Source: Streptomyces hoynatensis (lineage in GTDB: Bacteria > Actinomycetota > Actinomycetes > Streptomycetales > Streptomycetaceae). Taken from it: a DNA stretch of 64,000 nucleotides. A program made the position numbers and the translations under genes. The number at the start of each line of letters is the position of its first letter. Position 1 is the first letter of the stretch. The notes under the pieces were generated by a model. The model worked only from the letters and a program-made list of their open reading frames with translations. It searched no databases and was not told where the DNA came from. The DNA lies in NCBI RefSeq assembly GCF_003626535.1, contig NZ_RBAL01000007.1:248001-312000 (forward strand). The letters are read 5' to 3'. Shown here one piece after another: positions 51,955 through 62,138 of the stretch.

Positions 51955-52647
51955 ATGAGGGAACTCATCAGTAACGCCCGCTGTGTTCTCTTCGACTTCG
52001 ACGGACCGGTCTGCCGCCTCTTCGCGGTCCGCTCGGCGGCTTCCGTGGCCCGCCGGCTGCGCGAACTGGCCGTCGAGATGTCGCTTTCCCCCCTGCTGAC
52101 GCCCGAGTTGCGGGCCTCGGACGATCCGCACCAGGTGCTGCGCGCCATCGCCGGGCGGCGTCCCGGGGCCGCGGTGGTCGGGCGCCTGGAGGGGGCCTTG
52201 GCGGACGAGGAGGTCGCGGCGGCGGCGACGGCCCACCCCACCCCCTACGCGGCGGCGCTCATCGCCGCCCTCTCCACCCGCGGCCGGCAGGTCGCCATCG
52301 CCACGAACAACTCACCCCGCGCGGCCGAGCACTACCTCAGCCGGCACAAGCTCTCCGGCTACGTCGGCGGCCGGGTGCACGGCAGATCGCGCGACATGGC
52401 GCTGCTGAAGCCGCACCCGGACTCCGTGCTGCGCGCCCTGGCCTCCACGGGCGCCCCCGCCCGGCAGGCCCTCATGATCGGCGACAGCGTCTCGGACCTG
52501 GTGGCGGCGCGTGCCGCCCGGGTGCCGTTCCTGGGCTACGCGCCCACCCCGCCCCTGGCCGAGGCGTTCGCCGCGGCCAGAGCGGAGCACGTGGTGAGCT
52601 CGCTTGAGCATGTGCTCACGGCGCTCATCGCCCCCAGTCTCGGGTGA
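51955..52647 (+). CDS. devB: HAD-family hydrolase DevB
   Basis: A 230-residue HAD phosphatase. Motif I is VLFDFDGPV (nucleophile Asp), motif II IATNNS, motif III Lys in LLKPHPDS, and motif IV GDSVSDLVAARAARV. The cap is inserted after motif I as in phosphoglycolate phosphatase-like enzymes. The ATG follows the devA stop with no intervening base, so the genes are coupled. The S. coelicolor devB product is also a putative phosphatase; the substrate is unknown. Confidence 0.88.
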   Translation: MRELISNARCVLFDFDGPVCRLFAVRSAASVARRLRELAVEMSLSPLLTPELRASDDPHQVLRAIAGRRPGAAVVGRLEGALADEEVAAAATAHPTPYAAALIAALSTRGRQVAIATNNSPRAAEHYLSRHKLSGYVGGRVHGRSRDMALLKPHPDSVLRALASTGAPARQALMIGDSVSDLVAARAARVPFLGYAPTPPLAEAFAAARAEHVVSSLEHVLTALIAPSLG

Positions 52648-52734
52648 GATGCACCCTTTTGAGCCATCGGCAGTGGCGCAAACGGGGCGTACCGTGCTGC
52701 TACTTGCAGGCGCCATTGTCGGGGGGAACCGCTC

Positions 52735-53871
52735 ATGAGCCACCAGTTGCCTCGTCCTACCCTCCGGGGTAACCACCGCATCTGGCAGGTGATGGAGGCG
52801 GAGGGGGAACTCGCCGCCCTGGGTCGGCTGAAAGCCCCCCGGCCACGGCCGGGGGTGCACCGCTTCGACCCGCGCTGCTTCGACAACGAGGAGGACGTCC
52901 TCAGCCGGCTCGCCCTGCTCGGCATGGCGCGGATCGCCCCGGTGTACCGGCTCGGCGGGCCGGACGCCATCCAGGTGCACGGCTATATCGAGGGCGAGCC
53001 GCTCTCCGCGCTCCGCCCGCCGGGCACGGCCCTCAGCGGTCACGAACTCGCCCAGCTGGTCGAGCTGTTCGGCCGGCTCGCGGCCGTGCCGCCGGCGGCC
53101 TTCGCGCCGGTCCACCGCTGCCCCGTGGTGCTGCGGCCGCACACCACGGGGGAGTTTCTCCACGGCCTGGTGCGGTTCACCAGGCGGCGAGTGTACGCCG
53201 TCCACCGCCGCACGACGGGCGAGCTGTTCGCCGCGCTCGGCGTGCGGCCCGAGGTGCTCGCCGCGGACGGGCCGCTCGCGCGCGCCGCCGACCGGCTCAC
53301 CGAGCGGCCCTTCGCCCTGCTGCACGGCGACCTGCACCGGGACAACCTCATCGTGGCCGAGGCCGACGGCCTGCTGTGGACCATCGACTGGGAACTGGCC
53401 CTGATCGGCGACCCCCTCTACGACCTGGCCACCCACCTGCACCTGATGCGCTACCCGGCCGCCCAGGAGAACGAACTGCTCACCCGCTGGGCGCGCATCG
53501 TGGAGGCCAACCTTCCCGGCGCCGCCGCGGGACTCGTCCGCGACCTGCCGCACTACCTCGCCTACAAGCGCGTCCAGTCGGTCTTCACCGACGTCATCAG
53601 GCAGGCCCTCGTCGTCCGGGCCACGCAGCCCGCCGAACTCGACGAGCAGCTGCCGCGGACGGCCGAGATGGTCAGCTCCGCGCTGCGCCGGGCCGCGCGC
53701 GTCCTCGGCCTGAGCCGGGTGCCCAGCCACCGGAGCGTCGAGGACGCCTACGCCGCCTGGTACCGCGACCCGGCCGTGCCGGCGCGGCCCCCCACGCCCG
53801 CCGCGCGGGCCCCCTTACCCGCGCTCGCCTTCTCGCCGGCCGCCCGGCGCCGCCGGCGGGCCGCGAGCTGA
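52735..53871 (+). CDS. APH-like phosphotransferase with a TTA codon
   Basis: A 378-residue aminoglycoside phosphotransferase-fold kinase. Brenner motif LLHGDLHRDN and the Mg-binding TIDWELALIGDPLYDLA are both intact; the C-terminal 60 residues are Ala/Arg/Pro-rich. Such proteins phosphorylate choline, antibiotics or other small alcohols; the target is not evident. One TTA leucine codon (53815-53817, residue 361) lies in the C-terminal tail, so translation may depend on bldA tRNA-Leu, linking it to development, in keeping with devA/devB next door. Confidence 0.88.
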   Translation: MSHQLPRPTLRGNHRIWQVMEAEGELAALGRLKAPRPRPGVHRFDPRCFDNEEDVLSRLALLGMARIAPVYRLGGPDAIQVHGYIEGEPLSALRPPGTALSGHELAQLVELFGRLAAVPPAAFAPVHRCPVVLRPHTTGEFLHGLVRFTRRRVYAVHRRTTGELFAALGVRPEVLAADGPLARAADRLTERPFALLHGDLHRDNLIVAEADGLLWTIDWELALIGDPLYDLATHLHLMRYPAAQENELLTRWARIVEANLPGAAAGLVRDLPHYLAYKRVQSVFTDVIRQALVVRATQPAELDEQLPRTAEMVSSALRRAARVLGLSRVPSHRSVEDAYAAWYRDPAVPARPPTPAARAPLPALAFSPAARRRRRAAS

Positions 53872-54021
53872 GCCGCCGCCCCTCGGCCCCGGGCGGGAAC
53901 ACCGGGGCCCGGCGGGCACACCGGGGGAATGCGGCGAGCATGTCCGCCGGAAGTACGTAGGCTTGATGGGCACGCAGCCGGCACCGCTCCCGTCTGCGCT
54001 TCGATCGAGGAGGACGTCCCC

Positions 54022-54441
54022 ATGACCGGCCCGGAACCGGAGAGCAACGAGCCAGCCCACGATCCCGAGGTGCTCCAGCTCGCCGCGAAGATCTTCGACC
54101 TGGCCAGGCAGGGCGACACCGACACGGTCGCGGCCTACGTCGACGCCGGCGTCCCGCCGAACCTGAGCAACGACAAGGGCGACACGCTGCTGATGCTGGC
54201 GGCCTACCACGGCCACGCCGAGACCGTCCGGGTGCTGCTCGCCCGCGGCGCCGACCCCGGCCGGGGCAACGACCGCGGGCAGACCCCGATCGCCGGGGCC
54301 GTGTTCAAGGGCGCGGGGGACGTGGTGCGGACCCTGCTGGACGCCGGGGCCGATCCGGCCGCGGGCCAGCCCTCGGCAATCGACACCGCCCGCATGTTCG
54401 GCCGCGTCGAGCTTCTGGAGCTCTTCGGCGAGAAGAGCTGA
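54022..54441 (+). CDS. Ankyrin repeat protein
   Basis: A 139-residue protein with three ankyrin repeats (about residues 35-130): DAGVPPNLSNDKGDTLLMLAAYHGHAETVRVLLARGADP, then GRGNDRGQTPIAGAVFKGAGDVVRTLLDAGADP, split here by repeat, and a final half repeat. The GAGGAGG before ATG is a strong ribosome site. No signal peptide or enzyme domain is visible. It probably mediates a protein contact. Similar short ankyrin proteins occur in many streptomycetes. Confidence 0.9.
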   Translation: MTGPEPESNEPAHDPEVLQLAAKIFDLARQGDTDTVAAYVDAGVPPNLSNDKGDTLLMLAAYHGHAETVRVLLARGADPGRGNDRGQTPIAGAVFKGAGDVVRTLLDAGADPAAGQPSAIDTARMFGRVELLELFGEKS

Positions 54442-54544
54442 GTCGTGCGCGGGCGCACGACTCGCAGGCCCCCGTGCGCCGCCACGCCTCCTCGGCACCC
54501 ACCCCCGCCGACGCGCCTCCCGGGCACGGTGGTATAACTGCGGT

Positions 54545-54814
54545 ATGACCCCACAGAAGCGATCCGCCAAGATCGCGATCAGCCTGCCGCCCGACCAGCT
54601 GGAGTACCTCAAGGCGGCCGAGGAGGCCGGCCGGGGCAGCGTCTCCGGGCACATCCAGCAGCTGATCCAGCAGGAGCGCGAGGCCGCCGACATCGAGGAG
54701 ACCCTGCGCCGCCTCTTCGGCCAGGAGCGCCCGGGCGCCGAGCACACCGCCTGGGCCAGGCGAGCCCTGCGCATCGAGGAGGAGGACGACGCCGGGGCCG
54801 GCGCGGCCGCGTGA
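54545..54814 (+). CDS. Ribbon-helix-helix antitoxin-like DNA-binding protein
   Basis: An 89-residue protein whose N-terminus reads AKIAISLPPDQLEYLKAAEE, a typical RHH/CopG strand and helix, followed by SVSGHIQQLIQQEREA. The C-terminal half is charged and could bind a toxin. The -10-like TATAAC (54533-54538) is 6 nt before the ATG, suggesting leaderless expression. Its stop overlaps the GTG of the next gene by 4 nt. The pair looks like a type II toxin-antitoxin operon (VapBC-like). Confidence 0.75.
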   Translation: MTPQKRSAKIAISLPPDQLEYLKAAEEAGRGSVSGHIQQLIQQEREAADIEETLRRLFGQERPGAEHTAWARRALRIEEEDDAGAGAAA

Positions 54815-55239
54815 GCTCCGGCGACGCGCCCCCGGCCGCGGAGGCCGAGGCCATAGGGGGCCGCATCCTCGACACCAGCGCCCTGACCGCCGCCGCCCGG
54901 GGCAACCTCCACATGCAGGCCCTGCTCAGCCTGGCCCACCGGCACATCATCCCGCTGCTCGCCCCCGCCACCTGCGTGGCCGACGCCGCCGCCGACCTGC
55001 ATCCCTTCGGCCGGGACGCGCTGACGGCGATACTGCGCTTCCCGCTGGTCACCCTCGCCGAGCTGACCGAGACCCAGGCCGTGGGCTCCGGCATTCTCCG
55101 CTCTGCCCACGCCCCCGCCGGCACCACCACGGGGCAGGTGGCCTACCTGGCCGCGGCCAGGCAGTGGCCGGTCATCACCTCGGCGCCCGGGCCGCTACGG
55201 ACCCTCTACCCGAACATCGTGGTCGAGACCCTGCCCTGA
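54811..55239 (+). CDS. PIN-like protein, possible VapC-type toxin with altered active site
   Basis: A 142-residue protein. The segment RILDTSALTAAARG matches the first PIN motif (LDTSALLA, metal-binding Asp). An ELTETQ segment could supply the Glu. The central third acidic position is not evident: where VapC has HDA-I-AATA, this protein has GQVAYLAAARQWPVITS. One catalytic carboxylate therefore appears lost, and activity may be absent or altered. It is translationally coupled (GTGA overlap) to the RHH protein. Confidence 0.65.
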   Translation: MSSGDAPPAAEAEAIGGRILDTSALTAAARGNLHMQALLSLAHRHIIPLLAPATCVADAAADLHPFGRDALTAILRFPLVTLAELTETQAVGSGILRSAHAPAGTTTGQVAYLAAARQWPVITSAPGPLRTLYPNIVVETLP

Positions 55240-55311
55240 GGAGCCGCCCGGGGACCCGCCTCCCCGGGGCCCGCCTCCCGGCGGGTCCCGGCGCCGCGGG
55301 CCGGCCGCCGG

Positions 55312-56091
55312 CTAGGCGGAGCGCTGGTAGGTGCGGAAGGCGCGGGTCGCCACCCAGGCCAGGACCGCGGTGAAGGCCGCGAGCAGGCCCAGGTGCCCGG
55401 CTATGGAGGGCCAGTCCCGGCCCTGGCCGCCGAGTGCCTCCCGGGAGGCCACCACCGCCCACTCGAAGGGATTGAACGCGGCCACGCGGTCCAGCCACCC
55501 CGCCGAGAGGCGGGTGTCCATCAGGGCCGAGCTGAGGAACATCAGCGGGATGGTCACGAGCTGCGAGAGGCCGATCAGCGCGTTCTGGCTGCGGGCCAGC
55601 AGCGCCGCCGCGTTCGACAGGGCGGAGAAGGAGGCGGTCAGCAGCATCGCCGCCAGGAGCAGCACGAGCACCCCCGGCGCCCCACCCCCGAACCGCGCCC
55701 CGCCGAGCAGGGCGACGGCCAGCACGATGAGCGTCTGCACCACCGTGAGCACCGCCTGGTAGACCAGCGTGGACACCATGAGCGCCCCGCGGCTGGCCGG
55801 CGAGGTGAGGAAGCGGTCCATCACGCCGCGCTCCATGTCCTGGACGTAGCTGGTGCCGGCCCAGGCGCTGCCGAAGAGCGCCATCATCATGACGATCCCC
55901 GGGGTGAGGAACTCCAGGTAGGAGGAGCCGCCCTCGAAGCCCGGGATGTCCACCACGGACGTGAACAGCTGCCCGAACAGCAGCAGCCAGGTGAGCGGCT
56001 GCACCACGTTCATCACGACGAACGCCGGGACCCGCCAGGCGGCGCGCAGCTGACGGAGGGTCAGCGCGCCGGTGTGCGCGAGGACGGTCAC
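55312..56091 (-). CDS. DrrB-type ABC-2 transporter permease
   Basis: A 259-residue membrane protein with six predicted helices and the ABC2_membrane signature (VVQPLTWLLLFGQLF; MERGVMDRFLTSPASRGALMV; NPFEWAVVASREALGG). It is coupled to the upstream ATPase gene by a GTGA overlap at 56088-56091. DrrAB-type exporters move drugs or lipids outwards. The export substrate is unknown. It is controlled, probably, by the PadR-family gene upstream. Confidence 0.93.
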   Translation of the reverse strand: MTVLAHTGALTLRQLRAAWRVPAFVVMNVVQPLTWLLLFGQLFTSVVDIPGFEGGSSYLEFLTPGIVMMMALFGSAWAGTSYVQDMERGVMDRFLTSPASRGALMVSTLVYQAVLTVVQTLIVLAVALLGGARFGGGAPGVLVLLLAAMLLTASFSALSNAAALLARSQNALIGLSQLVTIPLMFLSSALMDTRLSAGWLDRVAAFNPFEWAVVASREALGGQGRDWPSIAGHLGLLAAFTAVLAWVATRAFRTYQRSA

Positions 56092-57110
56092 GCCGCCACC
56101 CCCTCGGCCTCCGCGCGGGCGTGGCGCTCCTCGGCGGCGGCGAAGCTGCGGCCGGTGTGCGCCAGGTAGACGTCGTCGAGGCTGGGCCGCGAGACGGTGG
56201 CGGACGCAACCGGGACCCCGGCCGCCTCCAGCGCGGCGAGCGCCTGGGGCAGCGCCGCGCCGCCGTCGTCCGCGCGGGCGTGCACCGCCCGCCCCACGAT
56301 GCCGACCTCCCGGAAGACGGAGACCCCGCCGACGGCGGCGCGCGCCTCGGGCAGCCGGGCGCGGTCCCGCGGCTGCACCAGGACGGCGTCGCCCCGCAGC
56401 TCGCTCTTGAGCTGCTCCGGGCTGCCCTCGGCGACGACCCGGCCCCCGTCCACGATGGCCAGCCGGGCGGCGAGGCGGTCGGCCTCCTCCAGGTAGTGGG
56501 TGGTGAGCAGGACGGTCATCCGCTCCCCGGCGGCCATCCGCTCGATCTCCGCCCACATCTCGGCCCTGGCCTCCGGGTCGAGGCCGGTGGTGGGCTCGTC
56601 GAGGAACAGCACCCGGGGCCGGTGCATGAGGCCCACGGCGACGTCCAGCTTGCGGATCATGCCGCCGGAGTAGGTCTTCACCTGGCGGCGCGCGGCCCCG
56701 GCGAGGCCGAAGCGGTCCAGCAGCTCCTCGGCGCGCTCGCGCGCCCGGCGCGCCCCCATGCCGTGCAGGCGGCCGGCGAGCAGCAGGTTCTCCAGGCCGG
56801 TGTCCATCGGGTCCGACACCTGCTTCTGGGCGACGAAGCCGATGGCCCGCCGGACGCCCGCCGGGTCGGCGCCCACGTCGATGCCGGCGACGAAGGCCCT
56901 TCCGGAGTCGGCGCGGGCCAGGGTGGAGAGGATCTTGACGGTGGTGGACTTGCCGGCGCCGTTCGGCCCGAGCAGGCCGAACACGGTGCCGGGCGCGGCC
57001 TCGAAGCTGAGGCCGTCCAGGGCGGTGAGCGGCGGCTTGCCGCGGCCCTGGGGATAGGTCTTGACGAGGTCCCGGGCCGCCAGGGCGGGCCCGGATCGTG
57101 GCGTGCTCAA
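56088..57110 (-). CDS. DrrA-type ABC transporter ATP-binding protein
   Basis: A 340-residue ATPase: Walker A GPNGAGKST, Q-loop FVAQKQ, signature YSGGMIRKLDVAVGL, Walker B RVLFLDEPTTGLDP and switch His TTHYLEEAD. The C-terminal 100 residues form the DrrA-type regulatory domain, ending with RPSLDDVYLAHTGRSF, the CREEM-like motif region. It powers the permease for drug or lipid export. An 8-bp-stem hairpin (57113-57137) lies immediately upstream of its ATG and could hamper initiation. Confidence 0.94.
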   Translation of the reverse strand: MSTPRSGPALAARDLVKTYPQGRGKPPLTALDGLSFEAAPGTVFGLLGPNGAGKSTTVKILSTLARADSGRAFVAGIDVGADPAGVRRAIGFVAQKQVSDPMDTGLENLLLAGRLHGMGARRARERAEELLDRFGLAGAARRQVKTYSGGMIRKLDVAVGLMHRPRVLFLDEPTTGLDPEARAEMWAEIERMAAGERMTVLLTTHYLEEADRLAARLAIVDGGRVVAEGSPEQLKSELRGDAVLVQPRDRARLPEARAAVGGVSVFREVGIVGRAVHARADDGGAALPQALAALEAAGVPVASATVSRPSLDDVYLAHTGRSFAAAEERHARAEAEGVAA

Positions 57111-57112
57111 CT

Positions 57113-57137
57113 ACGGCTCCTCACGGGCTGGAGCCGT
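57113..57137 (-). promoter_or_regulatory. Hairpin immediately upstream of the DrrA-type ATPase start
   Basis: ACGGCTCC (57113-57120) pairs with GGAGCCGT (57130-57137) around a 9-nt loop, 3 nt from the start codon at 57110. In the mRNA it would sit at the ribosome-binding region. Confidence 0.45.
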
Positions 57138-57344
57138 CCTTCGTGCGGGCGTGGCCCGTTAAGCTGGCCGTACGCGCTGAGACAGGAGTGGACTCGTTCA
57201 CGAGGACGACTCGGTTGCGTGGTGGCTCGGACGTTGCCGCGTCCGGGCCACCGTTTTCTCGGTGCCGAGGGGCCTTGCCCCCCGGGTCGCGTGCTGTGCT
57301 TCCTGCGCGGTGTCCCTTCTCGTCTCCTCTTCCGGGGCGCCCGG

Positions 57345-58025
57345 TCAGCGGCGCTCCGCCTCCGGCTCCGCGGCCCGCTCCGGGGGCTGGTGCAGCTGGA
57401 GCTGCGCCTCGACCACCGGGACGCCCGCCCGGATCAGCTCGTGCATGTGGGTCCAGCCCTGGATGCCGCCGAGCCGTCCCGTCTCCACCCGGTCCAGCAG
57501 GCGGGCGACGAAGGCGCGCTCGGCCCGGGTCATGGCCGTCCGGTACTCGCTCTCGATCACGAACAGCTCGGGCAGGCCGAGGCCGGCGGCCTCCTCCTCC
57601 ATCCGGCTCCGCTCGCCGAGCTCGGAGTCGAGCGCCGCGATCCGCTCGCGCAGCAGCGAGGCGACCTCGCCCGGCGGCAGTATGCCGATCATGGAGAGCC
57701 CGGCCTCGAAGGCCGGATACTCCTTCGCGGGCCTGCCGATGAGCTCCCGCATCCAGTCCCGCGCCTCCGCGCGGCCGCTGCCGGTGATCTCGTACACGAC
57801 GCGCTCCGGGCGGTTCCCCGCGCGCTCGGTGCGGGCGGCCTCGATGAAGCCGTGCTTCTCCAGGGACTTGATGACCGCGTAGAGCGATCCGAAGTTGAGC
57901 CGGATGCTGTCCTCCTTGCCGCGCTCCTTGAGCGTGGTCGTGATCTCGTAGGGATACATCGGCCGCTCCCACAGGCAGACCAGGACGGCCAGCGCCAGCG
58001 GGTTGCTCACGGAACGACTTGGCAT
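57345..58025 (-). CDS. PadR family transcriptional regulator
   Basis: A 226-residue regulator. The N-terminal PadR winged helix contains NPLALAVLVCLWERPMYPYEI and SLYAVIKSLEKHGFIEA. The C-terminal Vir-like dimerisation domain is alpha-helical and ends PEAERR. ATG 58025 is preceded by GAGGAGG at good spacing. It probably represses its own promoter (dyad across the -10) and the DrrAB-type exporter genes 235 bp downstream on the same strand. A drug or other hydrophobic ligand is expected. Confidence 0.92.
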   Translation of the reverse strand: MPSRSVSNPLALAVLVCLWERPMYPYEITTTLKERGKEDSIRLNFGSLYAVIKSLEKHGFIEAARTERAGNRPERVVYEITGSGRAEARDWMRELIGRPAKEYPAFEAGLSMIGILPPGEVASLLRERIAALDSELGERSRMEEEAAGLGLPELFVIESEYRTAMTRAERAFVARLLDRVETGRLGGIQGWTHMHELIRAGVPVVEAQLQLHQPPERAAEPEAERR

Positions 58026-58067
58026 CTCCACCTCCTCACGCCCAGGGCGCCCTTCGCTCGACCTCGG

Positions 58068-58107
58068 ATACTTTGAACAGAGTATTCAGCCCAGGATGCC
58101 CTGTCAA
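58068..58107 (-). promoter_or_regulatory. padR promoter with overlapping PadR-type dyad
   Basis: On the minus strand TTGACA (58102-58107), a 17-bp spacer and TACTCT (58079-58084) give a near-consensus promoter. The dyad ATACT-N8-AGTAT (58068-58085) covers the -10, a typical operator for PadR autorepression. Confidence 0.75.
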
Positions 58108-58168
58108 GAGTGAATCGGCCGGGCACCGCGGCGCCCGCGCCCCGCACCGGAAACCGGCCCGCGGGTCC

Positions 58169-59323
58169 TCACGCGGCCGCGCCCGGCAGCAGCACGACCT
58201 TCCCCGTGGTCCGCCCCGTCTCGATCATCCGGTGGGCCTCGGCGGCCTCGGCGAGCGGCAGCGTGGCGGCCACCTCGACCGAAAGCCGCCCCTCGGACAC
58301 GAGGCGGCCGAGCGCGGCCAGCCCGGCCCGGTCCGGCTCCACGAGGAAGCCGGTGGCGCGCAGCCCGCGCTCGGCCGCCAGGGCGGCGGCCTCCGGGTCG
58401 AGCCCGCCCGGCACGGCGACCAGCAGGCCGCCGGGGCGCAGCACGTCGAGGGAGCGCCGCTGATTGCCGGGGCTGCCCACCAGGTCGACCACGAGATCCA
58501 GGTCGCCCACGGCCTCCTCGAAGGGCCCCGCCGTGTAGTCGACGGCCTCGTCCACGCCGCAGCGGCGCAGGAACGCGTGCTTGCCCGCCCGGGCCGTCCC
58601 CGTCACGTGCGCCCCGCGGGCCTTGGCGATCTGGACGGCCAGGTGCCCCACCCCGCCGGCCGCGGCGTGCACCAGCACCCGCCGGCCCGCCTCCACGCCG
58701 GCCGTGTCCACGAGGATCTGCCAGGCCGTCAGCGCCGCGAGGGGCAAGGCGGCCGCGGCCACGTGCCCGATTTCCGGGGGCTTGCGCACGAAGTGCCGCG
58801 AGGGCCCGGTGACGTACCCGGCGTAGGCGCCCGCCTCGTGCGGGAAGCGCGGCATGCCGAGGACCTCGTCGCCCGGGGCGAGCGTGGTGACGCCGTGGCC
58901 GACCTCCTCGACGACGCCCGACACGTCCCAGCCCACGGTGAAGGGGGGTTCGCCGAGCACGGCGGCCATGCCCTGGCCCGCCCTGGTCTTCGCGTCCACC
59001 GGGTTGACCCCGGCCGCCTCGACGCGCACCAGCACCTCGGTGGGCAGCGGCCGGGGCCGCTCGGCCTCGGTCAGGCGCAGTACCTCGGGCCCGCCGAATC
59101 GGTCCTGGGTGACGACCGGCATGCGCGCGGGCCGCGCCCCGGTGCCACGCCCCGTCCCGCCCGCCGTCCCGCCCCCGGCCTGCCCGCCGCCTGCCCCCTG
59201 CCCGCGGCCCCCGCCGCCCGCGCGGCCCGGGCCCGCGCCGCCGCCCGCCCCGCGGTGCGCCTCGCCCGCGCCGCCCCCGCCGTGTCCCTGCTGCTCGCCG
59301 TTGCCGGCCGTCCTGTCGGTCAT
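58169..59323 (-). CDS. Zinc-free MDR oxidoreductase (quinone oxidoreductase-like)
   Basis: A 384-residue enzyme, with residues 68-384 an intact medium-chain dehydrogenase: FGGPEVLRLTEAERPRP, AAGVNPVDAKTRAG, and nucleotide-binding VHAAAGGVGHLAVQIAKARGAHV (AxxGGVG). It lacks zinc-binding cysteines, so it is an NADPH-dependent quinone/enone reductase type. Residues 1-67 are extreme Gly/Ala/Arg repeats. ATG 59323 has CAGTAT 7 nt upstream, suiting a leaderless start; a second start (59122, MPVVTQD) would remove the low-complexity part. Confidence 0.85.
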   Translation of the reverse strand: MTDRTAGNGEQQGHGGGGAGEAHRGAGGGAGPGRAGGGGRGQGAGGGQAGGGTAGGTGRGTGARPARMPVVTQDRFGGPEVLRLTEAERPRPLPTEVLVRVEAAGVNPVDAKTRAGQGMAAVLGEPPFTVGWDVSGVVEEVGHGVTTLAPGDEVLGMPRFPHEAGAYAGYVTGPSRHFVRKPPEIGHVAAAALPLAALTAWQILVDTAGVEAGRRVLVHAAAGGVGHLAVQIAKARGAHVTGTARAGKHAFLRRCGVDEAVDYTAGPFEEAVGDLDLVVDLVGSPGNQRRSLDVLRPGGLLVAVPGGLDPEAAALAAERGLRATGFLVEPDRAGLAALGRLVSEGRLSVEVAATLPLAEAAEAHRMIETGRTTGKVVLLPGAAA

Positions 59324-59531
59324 GCGCCCCATACTGGGCGCTCCACCGGCGTGCGGCCCGGCGTACGGCAGCGGGCGTGGCGTACCTCCGCCGGGGCGCG
59401 CGCCGGCGCCCCGGCGAGGAACACGCCCTGGAGCACACGGGGAGGAACGCACCCCGGAGCGCCCGGCGAGGAACGCGCCCCCGGCCGCGCCGGCGGGGGC
59501 GCGGCCGGGCCCGGGCCGTGCCCGCACGGCA

Positions 59532-59572
59532 GAAAGGGCCGGGCCCGGAGTGACTCCGGGCCCGGCCCTTTC
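59532..59572 (-). terminator. Strong terminator of the DHA2 exporter gene
   Basis: A perfect 19-bp stem (59532-59550 with 59554-59572) with a 3-nt loop, ending in CTTTC on the minus strand. It lies 28 nt after the MFS stop and is the strongest hairpin in the window. Confidence 0.9.
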
Positions 59573-59599
59573 GCATGGCGCGGGTGCGCGCGCCGTTCG

Positions 59600-61278
<1,679 letters not shown>

Positions 61279-61298
61279 GACCTCGGGGAGCCCACGTG

Positions 61299-61895
61299 AT
61301 GAGCAGCACAGCGCCTCAGCAGCGCCGGACCGACACGCGACAGCGCATTCAGGACGTTGCCCTGGAGCTGTTCTCGGAACAGGGCTATGAGAAGACCTCG
61401 CTGCGGGAGATCGCCGAGCGCCTCGACGTCACGAAGGCGGCCCTCTACTACCACTTCAAGACCAAGGAAGACATCCTCATCGGCATCTTCCGGGACCTGA
61501 CCTCCCCGATGGACGAGCTGATCGCCTGGGCCGGCGAGCAGCCGCCCAGCCTGGAGACGAAGGCGGAGATCCTGCACCGCTACAGCCTCCTGCTGACCCG
61601 GGCGGCGCCGTTCATCCGCTTCATGCAGGAGAACCAGGCCGCGGTGCGCGAGCTGAGCATCGGCATGGACTTCCGCGAACGGCTGCTGCAGGTGCTCGCC
61701 CTGGTCCGCAACCCCGAGGGCAGCCTGAGCGACGACATGCGGTGCGTGAGCGCGATCCTCGCGATGCACGCCAGCATGCACATCGGCGTCTTCGGCCTGC
61801 GCGGCAACGAGGTCGGCGCCGAGGAACGCCGGCAGGCCGCGCTCGACGTGGCCATCGAGCTGGTGGCCACGGCCCACCGGGCCGCGGCCCCCTGA
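61299..61895 (+). CDS. TetR family regulator of the divergent exporter
   Basis: A 198-residue repressor with the HTH QRIQDVALELFSEQGYEKTSLREIAERLDVTKAALYYHFKTK split over residues 15-60 (YYHF is the TetR signature). The C-terminal domain likely binds the exported compound. The GTG at 61296 directly before the ATG is an alternative start; GGGGAG lies upstream. It probably represses the DHA2 exporter and itself through the nested dyad. A short repeated CCCTGACGGCGGC spans its stop codon. Confidence 0.92.
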   Translation: MSSTAPQQRRTDTRQRIQDVALELFSEQGYEKTSLREIAERLDVTKAALYYHFKTKEDILIGIFRDLTSPMDELIAWAGEQPPSLETKAEILHRYSLLLTRAAPFIRFMQENQAAVRELSIGMDFRERLLQVLALVRNPEGSLSDDMRCVSAILAMHASMHIGVFGLRGNEVGAEERRQAALDVAIELVATAHRAAAP

Positions 61896-62138
61896 CGGCG
61901 GCGACGGCAACGGCGGCCCCTGACGGCGGCAATGACAACGGCAATGACAACGGCAACGACCACGGCGCGGGCCGTTCACCCCTTCGGCTGATCGTGGGCC
62001 AAGCGGCGCCCGGCCCCACGCCTCACCCGTGCGCCGCGGGGCGCGCGGGTCCGGCTGGCCGCCGCGCCCGGCGCGCAGCAGACTGCGCTCGTGGCCGGCG
62101 AAGCGCCGGCGGCACAGGCGCGGACGGAGGAGATGCCC
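61896..62138. repeat. Short repeats downstream of the TetR gene
   Basis: CCCTGACGGCGGC occurs at the TetR stop and again 27 nt later, followed by GGCAATGACAAC units repeated two to three times (about 61931-61960). The rest, to the aldo/keto reductase start, is GC-rich without a gene. Confidence 0.5.
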
